Of a stretch of DNA of 64,000 nucleotides, positions 24,873 through 33,675 are shown piece by piece. The stretch comes from Neorhizobium galegae bv. orientalis str. HAMBI 540 (GTDB lineage Bacteria > Pseudomonadota > Alphaproteobacteria > Rhizobiales > Rhizobiaceae): contig NZ_HG938354.1 in NCBI RefSeq assembly GCF_000731315.1, positions 62,001-126,000 of the forward strand. The letters are read 5' to 3'. How positions within the stretch are numbered: the stretch's first letter is position 1; every line of letters begins with the position of its first letter. A program made the translations under genes and the position numbers. The notes below the pieces were generated by a model. The model did no database searches, was not told where the DNA came from, and saw only the letters and a program-made list of their open reading frames with translations.

Positions 24873-26093
24873 CTAGGCAACCGCTTCCGGCGACCTGGTT
24901 CCCGCCACGACCGGCACCGAGGTGGCGTCGTAGGTGAACAGCCATTCGTAGCGCTGCTTGACCTTGTCTTCCTGCCATTCGGCGTTGACGTAGTCCTCGG
25001 CGAGCTTCGGATCCTTCAGCGCGGCATTGTGGAAACGGCTGAGATTGCCTTCGGCGCCGCGGACGATCTTGCCGGTGCGCTCGACGCGGGCCGCCTCGTA
25101 ACCGGCGAAGGCCGCTTCGTAATTGCCGTTGTTCTCGGCAAGCGCGCGGGCGAGCACGAAACCGTCCTCGATCGCCATCACCGCGCCTTGCGCGAGGAAG
25201 GGCAATGTCGGATGGCACGCGTCTCCGAGCAGCGTCACGCGGCCGCGGGTCCAGTCGTCCATCGGCGGGCGCAACATCAGGGCCCATTTATAAGGCACGT
25301 CGATTGCCTTGATCATCGTGCGGATGTCTTCATGCCAGCCTTCATAGTCGGCAAGGCACTCTTCCACGGTGCCCGCGACCGACCAGGATTCGACCTGCCA
25401 GTCGGCGCGCTCGACGACCGAGACGTAATTCATCAGCTTGCCGCCGCGCAGCAGGTACTGGATGACGTGGCCGCCGGGGCCGATCCAGTTGGTGCCGACC
25501 GGGCGCAGCATGCGTTCCGGCAGGCGCTCGACCGGGATGACGCCGCGCCAGGCGACGATGCCGGTGAATTTCGGGTCGTCGCGGCCAAACAGCGTCTCGC
25601 GGATCTTCGAATGCACGCCATCGGCGCCGACCACGATGTCGGAGGTCGCGGTGGTGCCGTCAGCGAAGGTGATCGTCGCGCCCTTGTCGTCCTGGGTGAT
25701 CCCGACGCATTTCTTGGAGAGCTTGATCGCATCAGGCTTGATGCGGCGCACGCCTGCGGCCAGCGTCTGGTGCAGGTCGTTGCGATGGATGGTTATGTAA
25801 GGGAAGCCGTAACGCTCGATCGACAGCGGGCCGAGGTCGAACAGTTTCCAGGTCTGCCCGCTGTTCCAGAGGCGAATCTCCTTGCCCTCCGCCTGAGCGG
25901 CGATCGACATGATGTCGTCCTCGAGCCCGAGCGAAAACAGGATTCGCGTGCCATTGGCGCTGACCTGAACGCCGGCGCCGACTTCTTTCAACTCGACCGC
26001 CTGTTCGTAGACATCAACGTCAAATCCTTGGCGGAGCAGCGACAATGCCGCTGTCAGACCACCAATTCCGCCTCCCACAACAGAAATCTTCAT
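24873..26093 (-). CDS. FAD-dependent aromatic monooxygenase (salicylate/3-hydroxybenzoate hydroxylase-like)
   Basis: A 406-residue group A flavoprotein monooxygenase. The N-terminal FAD dinucleotide-binding motif is VVGGGIGGLTAALSL (residues 5-19), the DG motif is IVVGADGVHSKIRETLFG near residue 165, and the second FAD motif is VTLLGDACHPTLPFLAQGA near residue 290. This architecture is shared by salicylate 1-hydroxylase, 3-hydroxybenzoate 6-hydroxylase and 6-hydroxynicotinate 3-monooxygenase; the substrate cannot be read off. I start at MKISVVGGG (AAGGAT upstream); an upstream 37-codon extension is unlikely. It is divergent from the tripartite transporter. Confidence 0.87.
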   Translation of the reverse strand: MKISVVGGGIGGLTAALSLLRQGFDVDVYEQAVELKEVGAGVQVSANGTRILFSLGLEDDIMSIAAQAEGKEIRLWNSGQTWKLFDLGPLSIERYGFPYITIHRNDLHQTLAAGVRRIKPDAIKLSKKCVGITQDDKGATITFADGTTATSDIVVGADGVHSKIRETLFGRDDPKFTGIVAWRGVIPVERLPERMLRPVGTNWIGPGGHVIQYLLRGGKLMNYVSVVERADWQVESWSVAGTVEECLADYEGWHEDIRTMIKAIDVPYKWALMLRPPMDDWTRGRVTLLGDACHPTLPFLAQGAVMAIEDGFVLARALAENNGNYEAAFAGYEAARVERTGKIVRGAEGNLSRFHNAALKDPKLAEDYVNAEWQEDKVKQRYEWLFTYDATSVPVVAGTRSPEAVA

Positions 26094-26558
26094 TTTGTAT
26101 CCTTTGAAATGCTGGCGACCAATCTCTCCGGTGCGCCCGCGCCTGTCAACTATTTTTGATAAAGTATAATTGACTTTGTTAAAAACCAATTTCATATCTG
26201 CCACACTGAAGCATGCGGGCAGGTCCTTGGAGGAAGATGCTCACATCTCAGAGTTTCAATACCCGGTTCAAAAACAGGAAAGAATGTCACCGATTACACC
26301 TGCGATATCTGGTTTCCTGATATTATTGCGATAAGATCGAAAACGCCGGATAGCTGTGGTATCTGGTGGACAGAGGACAGCGGAATTCGATTGACTGACA
26401 AGAGGAATACTCTTGTATATAGTCAAATCTAGTTGCCTATAGACGAATTCAAGGCGGCGAGGTCGAGGCGCGGTCCGAGGAGCATGCATAATGACGGTTT
26501 GGCTGACGCCCAAGGGTGGCCAGATCGCTTCAACAGTCAGGTTTTCAGGGAGGAAACC
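26094..26558. other. AT-rich divergent regulatory region
   Basis: A 465-bp gap, visibly poorer in G+C than its surroundings, separates the monooxygenase from tctB. It holds ATTGACT at 26168 and again at 26390, an AGTCAA copy at 26421-26426 and a nested palindrome (26391-26426). On the minus strand the TATACT-containing stretch near 26165-26180 could be the monooxygenase promoter. No protein gene is supported, although an unused frame opens at 26433 before the tctB start. Confidence 0.55.
26391..26426. promoter_or_regulatory. Nested palindromic operator candidate upstream of tctB
   Basis: Inner dyad ACAAGAG-N5-CTCTTGT (26398-26416) is enclosed by TTGACT (26391-26396) and AGTCAA (26421-26426). 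Located about 135 bp before tctB, it could bind a GntR- or IclR-type regulator controlling the transporter and the divergent monooxygenase. The binding protein is unknown. Confidence 0.5.
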
Positions 26559-27005
26559 ATGGTAATCAAAAGTCCGCAGGATTTCGGCGCGGGCATCTTG
26601 TTCATCCTTTTCGGCGCGATCGGCCTCTTTGTCGGCTCGGACCTCACCTTCGGTTCCGCCCGCAACATGGGTCCTGGCTATTTCCCGATGATCATCTGCG
26701 GCCTGATCGCCCTGATCGGCGTGATCGTCACGGTAAAGTCGCTGGCGATCGAAGGCCCGGCCATCGAACGCATCCAGTTCCGCCCGATCATCTTCATCCT
26801 GCTGGCGATTGCCGCCTTCGGCCTGCTGATCGCCCAGATCGGCGCGGTGATCTCCTCGATCCTGCTGATCATGTTCGCTGCCTATGCGCGGCGCGGCGTC
26901 AATCTCGTCGAGACGGTGATCTTCGCGGTCACGACCGCGGCATTGGTCGTCATCATCTTCGTCTATGGCCTCGGGCAGCCGATGCCCGTCTGGTGGGGCA
27001 GGTAA
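26559..27005 (+). CDS. tctB: Tripartite tricarboxylate transporter small membrane subunit (TctB)
   Basis: A 148-residue protein with four hydrophobic helices (GAGILFILFGAIGLFVGSDL, MIICGLIALIGVIVTVKSL, IIFILLAIAAFGLLIAQIGAV, VIFAVTTAALVVIIFVYGL) matching TctB, the small integral membrane subunit of the TTT family. The conserved early segment RNMGPGYFPM is present. Start ATG 26559 has GGGAGGAAACC immediately upstream. It is followed after 3 bp by tctA, and then by three tctC genes. TTT systems use the membrane potential and a periplasmic binding protein to import carboxylates or aromatic acids. Confidence 0.9.
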   Translation: MVIKSPQDFGAGILFILFGAIGLFVGSDLTFGSARNMGPGYFPMIICGLIALIGVIVTVKSLAIEGPAIERIQFRPIIFILLAIAAFGLLIAQIGAVISSILLIMFAAYARRGVNLVETVIFAVTTAALVVIIFVYGLGQPMPVWWGR

Positions 27006-27008
27006 GCA

Positions 27009-28514
27009 ATGGAAGTTTTTGAACACCTCGCAACCGGCTTCATGGCGGCGGGCTCGCTGGAAAATCTGATGTTCTGTCTGATCGGCACCGTTCTCGGCAC
27101 GCTGATCGGCGTTCTCCCTGGCATCGGACCCATCCCCGCGCTCGCCATCCTCCTGCCGATCACCTTCGGCCTCGATCCGCTGTCGTCGCTGATCATGCTC
27201 GCCGGCATCTACTACGGTGCGCAGTACGGCGGTTCGACCACCTCGATCCTGGTCAACATGCCCGGCGAGGCATCCTCGGTGGTCACCTGTATCGAAGGTC
27301 ACCAGATGGCCCGCAAGGGCCGCGCCGGTGCAGCACTCGCGATCGCCGCTCTCGGCTCGTTCTTCGCCGGTACGGTCGGTACGGTCTTCATCGCCGCCTT
27401 CGGCCCGCCGCTCGCTTCGATCGCCCAGCAGTTCAACTCGCCGGACTATTTCGCGCTGATGCTGCTCGGCCTCGTCATGGCGATCGTGCTCGCCCACGGC
27501 TCCGTCCTCAAGGCGGTCGCCATGGTCCTGATGGGACTGCTGCTCGGGCTCGTCGGCACCGATATCAACACCGGTCTCACCCGCTACACGTTCAGCCTGT
27601 CGGGTCTCTGGGAGGGTATCGACTTCCTGCCGCTGGTTCTCGGTCTCTTCGGTATCGTGGAAATCATCCGCAACCTTGAAAACCCGCCGCCGCCGCGCGA
27701 AACGATCAGCACCCGCATGCGCGATCTGTGGCCCAACAAGCAGGAATTTCGGGACTCTATTCCGGCGGTCCTGCGCGGCACCGGCCTCGGCTCGATCCTC
27801 GGCATCCTGCCGGGCGGGGGCGCGGTTCTCGCCTCCTTTGCCAGCTACACGCTGGAAAAGAAGATCTCCAAGAACCCCCGCAAGTTCGGTCACGGCGCCG
27901 TGGAAGGCGTCGCAGGTCCGGAATCGGCCAACAACGCCGCTGCCCAGACGTCATTCATCCCGCTCCTGACGCTCGGCATTCCGTCGAACCCGATCATGGC
28001 GATCATGATGGGTGCGATGATCATCCAGGGCATCCAGCCGGGCGCTGCCGTCATGACCACCCGTCCCGACCTCTTCTGGGGCATGGTCGCCTCGATGTGG
28101 ATCGGCAACCTGATGCTCGTCGTCATCAACCTGCCGATGATCGGCATCTGGGTGAAGCTGCTGTCGGTTCCCTACCGGCTGCTCTACCCGGCAATCCTGC
28201 TGTTCTGCGCGATCGGCGTGTACTCGACCAGCACCGAACCGTTCATGATGGTTCTGATGATCGTCTTCACGGTGTTCGGTTACGTCCTTCACAAGCTCGG
28301 CTGCGAGCCGGCACCGATGGTGCTCGGTTTCATTCTCGGGCCGCTGATGGAGGAGAACCTCAGGCGTTCGCTGGTCATTTCGCGCGGCAACCCGTCGATC
28401 TTCATTGATCGCCCGATTTCCGCGACGCTTCTGGTCGCCACGCTTCTGATGATCGGCCTGATCGTCTTGCCGCAGTTCCGAAAGACACGCGAGGAGGCGT
28501 TTCAGGAGGAATAA
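27009..28514 (+). CDS. tctA: Tripartite tricarboxylate transporter large permease (TctA)
   Basis: A 501-residue permease with about twelve transmembrane helices. Family signatures are clear: GTLIGVLPGIGPIPALAILLP near residue 36, YYGAQYGGSTTSILVNMPGEASSVVTC near residue 70 and GPESANNAAAQTSFIPLLTLGIPSNPIMA near residue 305. It is the translocating subunit working with TctB. It forms one operon with tctB (3-bp gap) and the first tctC (34-bp gap). It is the only permease for three binding proteins here, so these probably share it. Confidence 0.95.
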   Translation: MEVFEHLATGFMAAGSLENLMFCLIGTVLGTLIGVLPGIGPIPALAILLPITFGLDPLSSLIMLAGIYYGAQYGGSTTSILVNMPGEASSVVTCIEGHQMARKGRAGAALAIAALGSFFAGTVGTVFIAAFGPPLASIAQQFNSPDYFALMLLGLVMAIVLAHGSVLKAVAMVLMGLLLGLVGTDINTGLTRYTFSLSGLWEGIDFLPLVLGLFGIVEIIRNLENPPPPRETISTRMRDLWPNKQEFRDSIPAVLRGTGLGSILGILPGGGAVLASFASYTLEKKISKNPRKFGHGAVEGVAGPESANNAAAQTSFIPLLTLGIPSNPIMAIMMGAMIIQGIQPGAAVMTTRPDLFWGMVASMWIGNLMLVVINLPMIGIWVKLLSVPYRLLYPAILLFCAIGVYSTSTEPFMMVLMIVFTVFGYVLHKLGCEPAPMVLGFILGPLMEENLRRSLVISRGNPSIFIDRPISATLLVATLLMIGLIVLPQFRKTREEAFQEE

Positions 28515-28548
28515 CACACATTCCGCAGCAGTTTTGGAGGAGGAGCCA

Positions 28549-29532
28549 ATGACTGAACGACATCTGAAACTGACAAGACGCACGCTGCTTGCGGCGGCCA
28601 CGATGGCCGCCGTTCTGCCGGGTGTCTCGTTCGCACAATCCAGCTATCCCAGCGCCACGATCACTTTCGTATGCGCCTTTCCGGCCGGCAGCGGCGCCGA
28701 CGTTCTGGTCCGCTTCTTTTCCGAGAAGGTGGCGGCGGTCTCCAAGCAAACGGTGATCGTCGAGAACAAGCCGGGCGCCAACGGCAATATCGCCGCCGAA
28801 TATGTCAGCCGCGCCAAACCCGACGGCTACACGGTCTACGTCCATTCCGGCACGTCGACCGCGGCCAACATGTCGTTGTTCAAGAAACCGTCGATCGACG
28901 TCACCCAGGCGTTGCGCGGCGTCCAGTTCATCAACAAGCAACCCTTCATGATCGCGGTCGCGGCCGACAGCCCGATCAAGGATATGAAGCAGCTTACCGA
29001 GCATCTGAAGGCCAAGGGCGGTGATGCCACCTACGGCTCAACGGCAACCTCGGGCAAGGTCCTCGCCGAAGTCTACCTGCAGCTCGCGGGGGTCTCGGCA
29101 ACCGAAGTCGCCTACAAGACCGGCCCGGATTCCCTGAACGACATCACCAGCGGCCAGCTCGATTTCGCAGCGCTCGACCCGGTCTTCGCCCTCAGCCAGC
29201 AGCGCGAGGGGCGCTTGAGGCTGCTTGCGGTCGGCTCGCCGCAGCGCATGAAGTCGACGCCCGAGATTCCAGCCGTCAAGGAATACGGCCTCAATGTCGA
29301 CCAGCTTGGATGGTGGGGTGTATTCGTGCCGGCCAAGACCCCGGACGATATCGTCATGAAGCTGAATTCGCTGTTCCAGGAAGTGCTCGACAAGCCGGAA
29401 ACGGAAGCCTTCCTGAACAAGTTCGGCGGAGACGTCTACAAAGGTACGCCGAAGGAGGTCGACGAGCTTCTTGTGAAGACCGTCGAGGAGTGGCGTGGCT
29501 ATGTGGCGCTTGCGAAGATTCCGCAAAACTGA
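28549..29532 (+). CDS. tctC: TTT-family substrate-binding protein (TctC/Bug) copy 1
   Basis: A 327-residue periplasmic binding protein of the Bug/TctC family. Twin-arginine-like signal (LTRRTLLAAATMAAVLPGVSFA), then the conserved core ITFVCAFPAGSGADVLVRFF, VIVENKPGANGNIAAEYV, VHSGTSTAANM, TATSGKVLAEVY and LGWWGVFVPAKTPDDIV. ATG 28549 follows GGAGGAGGAG. Directly downstream of tctA, it is the first of three same-length paralogues. The segment before DPVFALSQ reads DFAAL, differing from the other two copies, which may affect ligand choice. The ligand is unknown; related proteins bind carboxylates and aromatic acids. Confidence 0.92.
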   Translation: MTERHLKLTRRTLLAAATMAAVLPGVSFAQSSYPSATITFVCAFPAGSGADVLVRFFSEKVAAVSKQTVIVENKPGANGNIAAEYVSRAKPDGYTVYVHSGTSTAANMSLFKKPSIDVTQALRGVQFINKQPFMIAVAADSPIKDMKQLTEHLKAKGGDATYGSTATSGKVLAEVYLQLAGVSATEVAYKTGPDSLNDITSGQLDFAALDPVFALSQQREGRLRLLAVGSPQRMKSTPEIPAVKEYGLNVDQLGWWGVFVPAKTPDDIVMKLNSLFQEVLDKPETEAFLNKFGGDVYKGTPKEVDELLVKTVEEWRGYVALAKIPQN

Positions 29533-29598
29533 GGCCTGTTCGACAGGCTTCACGGGAACCTTTTATGGGAATGACTGGGGCGTTCAAGGGAGGAACTT

Positions 29599-30582
29599 GT
29601 GCCGATGACCACTGAAATCTCACGCAGAAACCTGATGATGGCGACCACCGCCGTCGCGGCGCTCGCATCCTTTGGTGCATTCGCGCAGGGTGCCTATCCG
29701 AACGGCCAGATCACATTCGTCTGCGCCTTCCCGGCCGGCTCCGGCGCGGACGTTCTGGTCCGTTTCTTTGCCGAAAAGTTCGCCAAGGTCTCCGGTCAGA
29801 TGGTGATCGTGGAAAACAAGCCGGGAGCTGCCGGCAACATCGCCGCTATGTACACCGCCCGCGCCAAGCCGGACGGATATACGATCTACGTCCATTCCGG
29901 CACCTCGACGGCGGCCAACATGTCGCTGTTCAAGGCGCCGCCGGTCGATGTCGTCAAGGAACTGCAGACGACGTCCTTCATCAACAAGCAGGCCTTCATG
30001 TTCGTCGTGGCTTACGACAGCCCGATCAAGGACATGAAGGCGCTGACGGAATCCCTGAAAAAGAAGGGCAACAACGCCAGCTACGCGACGGCTGCGACCT
30101 CCGGCAAGGTCCTCGGCGAAATCTACAAGCAGAAAGCCGGCGTCGACCCGGTCGAGATCAGTTTCAAGGACGCCAAGGATTCACTCAACGACATGCTGAG
30201 CGGCTCCATCGACTACGGCGTCCACGATCCCGTCTTCGCCCTGTCGCAGGCCAACGAAAAGCGTATCCGGATCCTGGCGACCGGTTCGCCGATCCGGCTG
30301 AAGTCGCTGCCCGACATCCCGACCGCCAAGGAACAGGGCTACGATATCGACCAGCTCGGCTGGTGGGGTTCTTTCGTTCCGAAAGCCACGCCGAAGCCGG
30401 TGGTCGACAAGATCAACGCGCTGTTCAACGAAATCCTGGCCCAGCCCGATACCGTCGCCTTCCTCGCGAAATTCGGCGGCGACGTCTATGTCGGCACCCC
30501 GGAAGAGGGCCAGGCACTGCTCGCCAAGACGGTCGAGGAGTGGAAGACGTATGTGGCCATGGCCAAGATTCCGCAAAATTAA
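29599..30582 (+). CDS. tctC: TTT-family substrate-binding protein (TctC/Bug) copy 2
   Basis: A 327-residue paralogue of the previous gene, with a signal peptide of Tat type (ISRRNLMMATTAVAALASFGAFA). Core segments ITFVCAFPAGSGADVLVRFF, VENKPGAAGNIAAMY, VHSGTSTAANM and LGWWGSFVPKATPKPVV are shared; the pocket-near segment reads DYGVHDPVFALSQ. The GTG at 29599 has GGGAGG five bases before it; ATG 29605 is a possible alternative. A small GCCTG/CAGGC hairpin lies in the 66-bp gap upstream. Probably in the same operon, serving the same TctA/TctB pair with a different ligand or affinity. Confidence 0.92.
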   Translation: MPMTTEISRRNLMMATTAVAALASFGAFAQGAYPNGQITFVCAFPAGSGADVLVRFFAEKFAKVSGQMVIVENKPGAAGNIAAMYTARAKPDGYTIYVHSGTSTAANMSLFKAPPVDVVKELQTTSFINKQAFMFVVAYDSPIKDMKALTESLKKKGNNASYATAATSGKVLGEIYKQKAGVDPVEISFKDAKDSLNDMLSGSIDYGVHDPVFALSQANEKRIRILATGSPIRLKSLPDIPTAKEQGYDIDQLGWWGSFVPKATPKPVVDKINALFNEILAQPDTVAFLAKFGGDVYVGTPEEGQALLAKTVEEWKTYVAMAKIPQN

Positions 30583-30665
30583 TCAACCGATTCGAAAGAC
30601 CCTGTCGCCATAGTGCGGCAGGCCCTTTCGCAGGGACCCTTACGAACCGCCATAGGAGATGAAAA

Positions 30666-31649
30666 GTGACAAAATGGCTTAAGAAGATCGCCCAAGCCAC
30701 CGCCGCCATGGCGATGCTGGCGGTCGCACAGATTGCAAACGTTACGCCCGCTCAGGCCGCTTATCCGGAGCAGACGGTCACCTTCGTCTGCGCCTTCCCG
30801 GCAGGTTCAGGCGCCGACGTTCTCGTCCGCTATTTTGCGGACAAGGTGTCCAAGATCGCGGGCGCCACGATCATCGTCGAAAACAAGCCGGGCGCACTCA
30901 GCAACATCGCTGCTGAATACACCTCGCGCTCCAAGCCGGATGGCTACACGATCTTCGTTCACTCCGGCAACTCGATCGCCGGTAACATGTGGATCATGAA
31001 GAAGCCGCCGATCGACGTCGGCAAGGACCTGATGACGATCGCGACCATCAACAAGCAGGCCTTCATGATCGCCGTCGCCAAGGACGCGCCCTACAAGGAC
31101 CTGAAGGAACTGACCGCCGCCATGAAGGCAAAGGGCGACGGTGGCTCCTACGCCGTCAACGCCACCTCGGGCAAGGTCATGGCCGAAGTCTACAAGCAGA
31201 AGGCCGGCCTCGAAACCGTTTCCGTCCAGTACAAGACCGCTGCCGACTCGCTCAACGACATCACCAGCGGCGCAATGGACTTCGGTTCCTACGACCCAGT
31301 CTTCGCCCTCTCGCAGCAGCGCGAAGGCCGTTTCCGTCTTCTCGGCGTTGGTTCGCCGGAACGCATGAAGGGTGCTCCCAGCATTCCGACCCTGAAGGAA
31401 CAGGGCTTTGACGTCGACCAGCTCGGCTGGTGGGGTGCCATGGTTGCCAAGGGCACGCCGGAAGACATCACCACCAAGATCAACGGCTGGTTCAACACCG
31501 TTCTGCAGCAGCCGGAAACCCAGAAGTTCCTGGCTGATCAGGGTGGCGACCCCTACATCTCTACCCCGGCCGAAGCCCAGGCTCTGATGATCAAGACGAT
31601 CGCGGAGTGGAAGGACTACGTGGCGATCGCCCAGATCCCGCAGCAGTAA
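30666..31649 (+). CDS. tctC: TTT-family substrate-binding protein (TctC/Bug) copy 3
   Basis: The third 327-residue Bug protein, with a Sec-type signal (MTKWLKKIAQATAAMAMLAVAQIANVTPAQA) unlike the Tat-like signals of the first two. The core is shared (VTFVCAFPAGSGADVLVRYF, VENKPGALSNIAAEY, VHSGNSIAGNM, LGWWGAMVAKGTPEDI), and the variable segment reads DFGSYDPVFALSQ. The start is GTG 30666 with AGGAG seven bases upstream; the ATG at 30660 would stop after a few codons. A hairpin in the 83-bp gap upstream may set differential expression. An intrinsic terminator follows. The different signal and pocket hint at ligand specialisation. Confidence 0.92.
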   Translation: MTKWLKKIAQATAAMAMLAVAQIANVTPAQAAYPEQTVTFVCAFPAGSGADVLVRYFADKVSKIAGATIIVENKPGALSNIAAEYTSRSKPDGYTIFVHSGNSIAGNMWIMKKPPIDVGKDLMTIATINKQAFMIAVAKDAPYKDLKELTAAMKAKGDGGSYAVNATSGKVMAEVYKQKAGLETVSVQYKTAADSLNDITSGAMDFGSYDPVFALSQQREGRFRLLGVGSPERMKGAPSIPTLKEQGFDVDQLGWWGAMVAKGTPEDITTKINGWFNTVLQQPETQKFLADQGGDPYISTPAEAQALMIKTIAEWKDYVAIAQIPQQ

Positions 31650-31666
31650 GACCTGCTGAAGCAGAT

Positions 31667-31696
31667 AAAAAAGCCGGCGGAAACGCCGGCTTTTTT
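31667..31696. terminator. Bidirectional intrinsic terminator with GAAA loop
   Basis: AAAAAA, a 7-bp stem GCCGGCG/CGCCGGC closed by a GAAA tetraloop, then TTTTTT. Flanked by A and T runs, it ends both the tct operon and the opposing operon whose last gene stops at 31754. Confidence 0.92.
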
Positions 31697-31753
31697 CGTT
31701 GCGGAGAATGACAGGAAGATCTGCCAGTTCCCGGCAAGCGGGCATTTCGGATG

Positions 31754-32566
31754 TCAATCGCGATAGCTCGGATCGATCCTATCCAGTTTTCGCAGCATCG
31801 CCGGCCATTCTTTCAGCCCCGGCTTGGCCGGCGACATCTCGTACATATGCGCGGTCAGTTCGGCGATCTTCTCTTGCGGGATCGTGAGGCCCTGCGGCTG
31901 GGCGGCCATGGCGGCGAGCTGGGCGCGGGCGGCCTTTTCCAGCCAGAAGGTCCAGACGAACGCCTCGCCGACGCTTTCGCCCGAGGTCAGCGTGCCGTGG
32001 TTCTTGAGGATCATGTTCTTGTGCGGGCCGAGATCGTGGATCAGGCGCTCCTGCTCTTCCATGTTGAGGGCTAGGCCCTCGTAGCCGTGATAGCCGATGC
32101 GGTTGTAGAAGAACATCGAATGCTGGGAGAGCGGCAAGAGGCCGCAATCGAGCATGGAAAGCGCCATGCCCGCCTCGGTATGCAAATGCATGACGCAGTT
32201 GAGCTCGTGGCGCGCCTTGTGCACGGCGTGGTGGATGACGAAACCGGCGCCGTTCACCGGATAGTCCGACTTGCCGATGATCTTCGCCTCGTGGTCGATC
32301 TTGACGAGGTTGCTCGCCTTGATCTCGTCGAAGGCCATCCCGAACGGATTGATCAGGAAGTGGTTTTCGGTGCCCGGGACGCGGGCGGAGATATGCGTGT
32401 AGATGAGGTCGTCCCAGCCGTAGAGTGCCGCGAGACGATAGGCGGCGGCGAGATCGACGCGGACGGCCCATTCCTCGTCGGTGACCGAGGCGCGGTCGAA
32501 CTCGGTAATGACTTCGCCGGATTGGTCCTGTCCTGCCAGTCCGATGACGTGACGTTGAAATGCCAT
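31754..32566 (-). CDS. Class II aldolase/adducin family protein
   Basis: A 270-residue zinc-dependent class II aldolase/adducin fold. Metal-binding histidines are seen in CVMHLHTEAGMALS near residue 125 and LKNHGTLTSGESVGEAF near residue 190; an acidic catalytic residue is likely in HLHTE. Family members include fuculose-phosphate aldolase and decarboxylases such as 3,4-dihydroxyphthalate decarboxylase. It is the last gene of the minus-strand operon beginning at the Rieske gene and ends at a shared terminator with the tct operon. Given the aromatic context, a decarboxylase or retro-aldol step is plausible but unproven. Confidence 0.85.
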   Translation of the reverse strand: MAFQRHVIGLAGQDQSGEVITEFDRASVTDEEWAVRVDLAAAYRLAALYGWDDLIYTHISARVPGTENHFLINPFGMAFDEIKASNLVKIDHEAKIIGKSDYPVNGAGFVIHHAVHKARHELNCVMHLHTEAGMALSMLDCGLLPLSQHSMFFYNRIGYHGYEGLALNMEEQERLIHDLGPHKNMILKNHGTLTSGESVGEAFVWTFWLEKAARAQLAAMAAQPQGLTIPQEKIAELTAHMYEMSPAKPGLKEWPAMLRKLDRIDPSYRD

Positions 32567-32592
32567 GTGACGTCCTCCCCAGAGTTCAAAGG

Positions 32593-33567
32593 CTAGAGTT
32601 CAAAAGCCCAGATTGCAATCGGAACCACCGGCGTCGGCAACGGCGTTCCCTTGAAAAACGCTTGGACATTCTCGACCAGCAAAAGGGCCATGGCGAGGCG
32701 AGTTTCCGCGGTAGCGCTGCCCTGGTGCGGCGTCATGATGACATTCGGCATCCACAGCAGCTTTTCTGAAACCCTCGGCTCGTTGGCGAACACGTCCAAC
32801 GCCGCAAAGCCGAGCTTGCCGGTTCTGAGCGCCTCCACCAGCGCCGCCTCGTCGACGATCGAACCGCGCGAGACGTTGACCAGCGTGCCCTCGGGTCCGA
32901 GCGCCTCCAGCACTTCGCGGTTGACGATCTTCCTGGTGTCCTCGCCGCCGCGGCTGGCGACGACGAGAAAATCGCTCTCCGTCGCCATCGCGACGAGGTC
33001 CGGCATGTAGGTATAGGGGACAGGTTTCTGCCGTGGACCATGATACGAAACCCGCATGCGGAAAGCGGCGGCGCGTTCTGCAATCGCCGCGCCGATATTG
33101 CCGAGCCCGACAATGCCGATCGCCTTGTTCTTGAGCGACCGGCCGAGCGGAACTTTTGCCGCGATCGTCGTCCATCGGCCGTCGCGGATATATTGGGTCT
33201 GGGGCACGATATCGCGGGCGGAAGCCAGCATCAGCGCCATGGCGAGGTCAGCGACATCCTCGGTCAGCAGGCCCGGCGTATTGGAAATGCCGATGCCACG
33301 TGCCTTGACGGTCGGCATATGGATCGAGTCGATGCCGATGCCGTAACAGGCGACCAGCTTCAGGTCCGGGAATTTTGCGAGTATGTCCGCGTTGGCGCCG
33401 ACGCCCGGATCGGTGACCAGCACCTGCACGCCCGGTATTTCGCTGCCTGCGGCTACGTCCGCGACCGACATTTGCCGCCCGCCCATGCCTTCGAGCGTCG
33501 AGACCACCGAAACCGGCAGGACCGCCGTCAGCACAACGATACGGATGGTTTTCTGGTCTGATGTCAC
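32593..33567 (-). CDS. D-2-hydroxyacid dehydrogenase
   Basis: A 324-residue NAD(P)-dependent dehydrogenase of the D-isomer-specific family, resembling hydroxypyruvate/glyoxylate reductases. The nucleotide motif GIVGLGNIGAAIAERA is near residue 150; catalytic Arg lies in VASRGGEDT, Glu in FANEPRVSE and His in TPHQGSATAETR. I choose GTG 33567 (MTSDQKTIRIV) with GGAGGG upstream rather than the longer frame from 33627. It reduces 2-keto acids in general; here it sits between a ThDP enzyme and a class II aldolase and would fit handling of a two- to three-carbon 2-oxo acid such as glyoxylate or hydroxypyruvate. Confidence 0.87.
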   Translation of the reverse strand: MTSDQKTIRIVVLTAVLPVSVVSTLEGMGGRQMSVADVAAGSEIPGVQVLVTDPGVGANADILAKFPDLKLVACYGIGIDSIHMPTVKARGIGISNTPGLLTEDVADLAMALMLASARDIVPQTQYIRDGRWTTIAAKVPLGRSLKNKAIGIVGLGNIGAAIAERAAAFRMRVSYHGPRQKPVPYTYMPDLVAMATESDFLVVASRGGEDTRKIVNREVLEALGPEGTLVNVSRGSIVDEAALVEALRTGKLGFAALDVFANEPRVSEKLLWMPNVIMTPHQGSATAETRLAMALLLVENVQAFFKGTPLPTPVVPIAIWAFEL

Positions 33568-33675
33568 GGAAACGATGCCCTCCCCGGATCGAAATCTTGG
33601 AGCCGACTTTATACGGCTCCCTGCCATGACGATAGGCCTTTTCGTCCATGTAGAACGGAATTCGTCATCGACGGA

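Noticed and set aside
26268..27893. 541-codon minus-strand frame
   Set aside because: Antisense to tctB and tctA; its translation is dominated by Asp, Arg, Glu and Gln repeats typical of shadow frames in GC-rich DNA.
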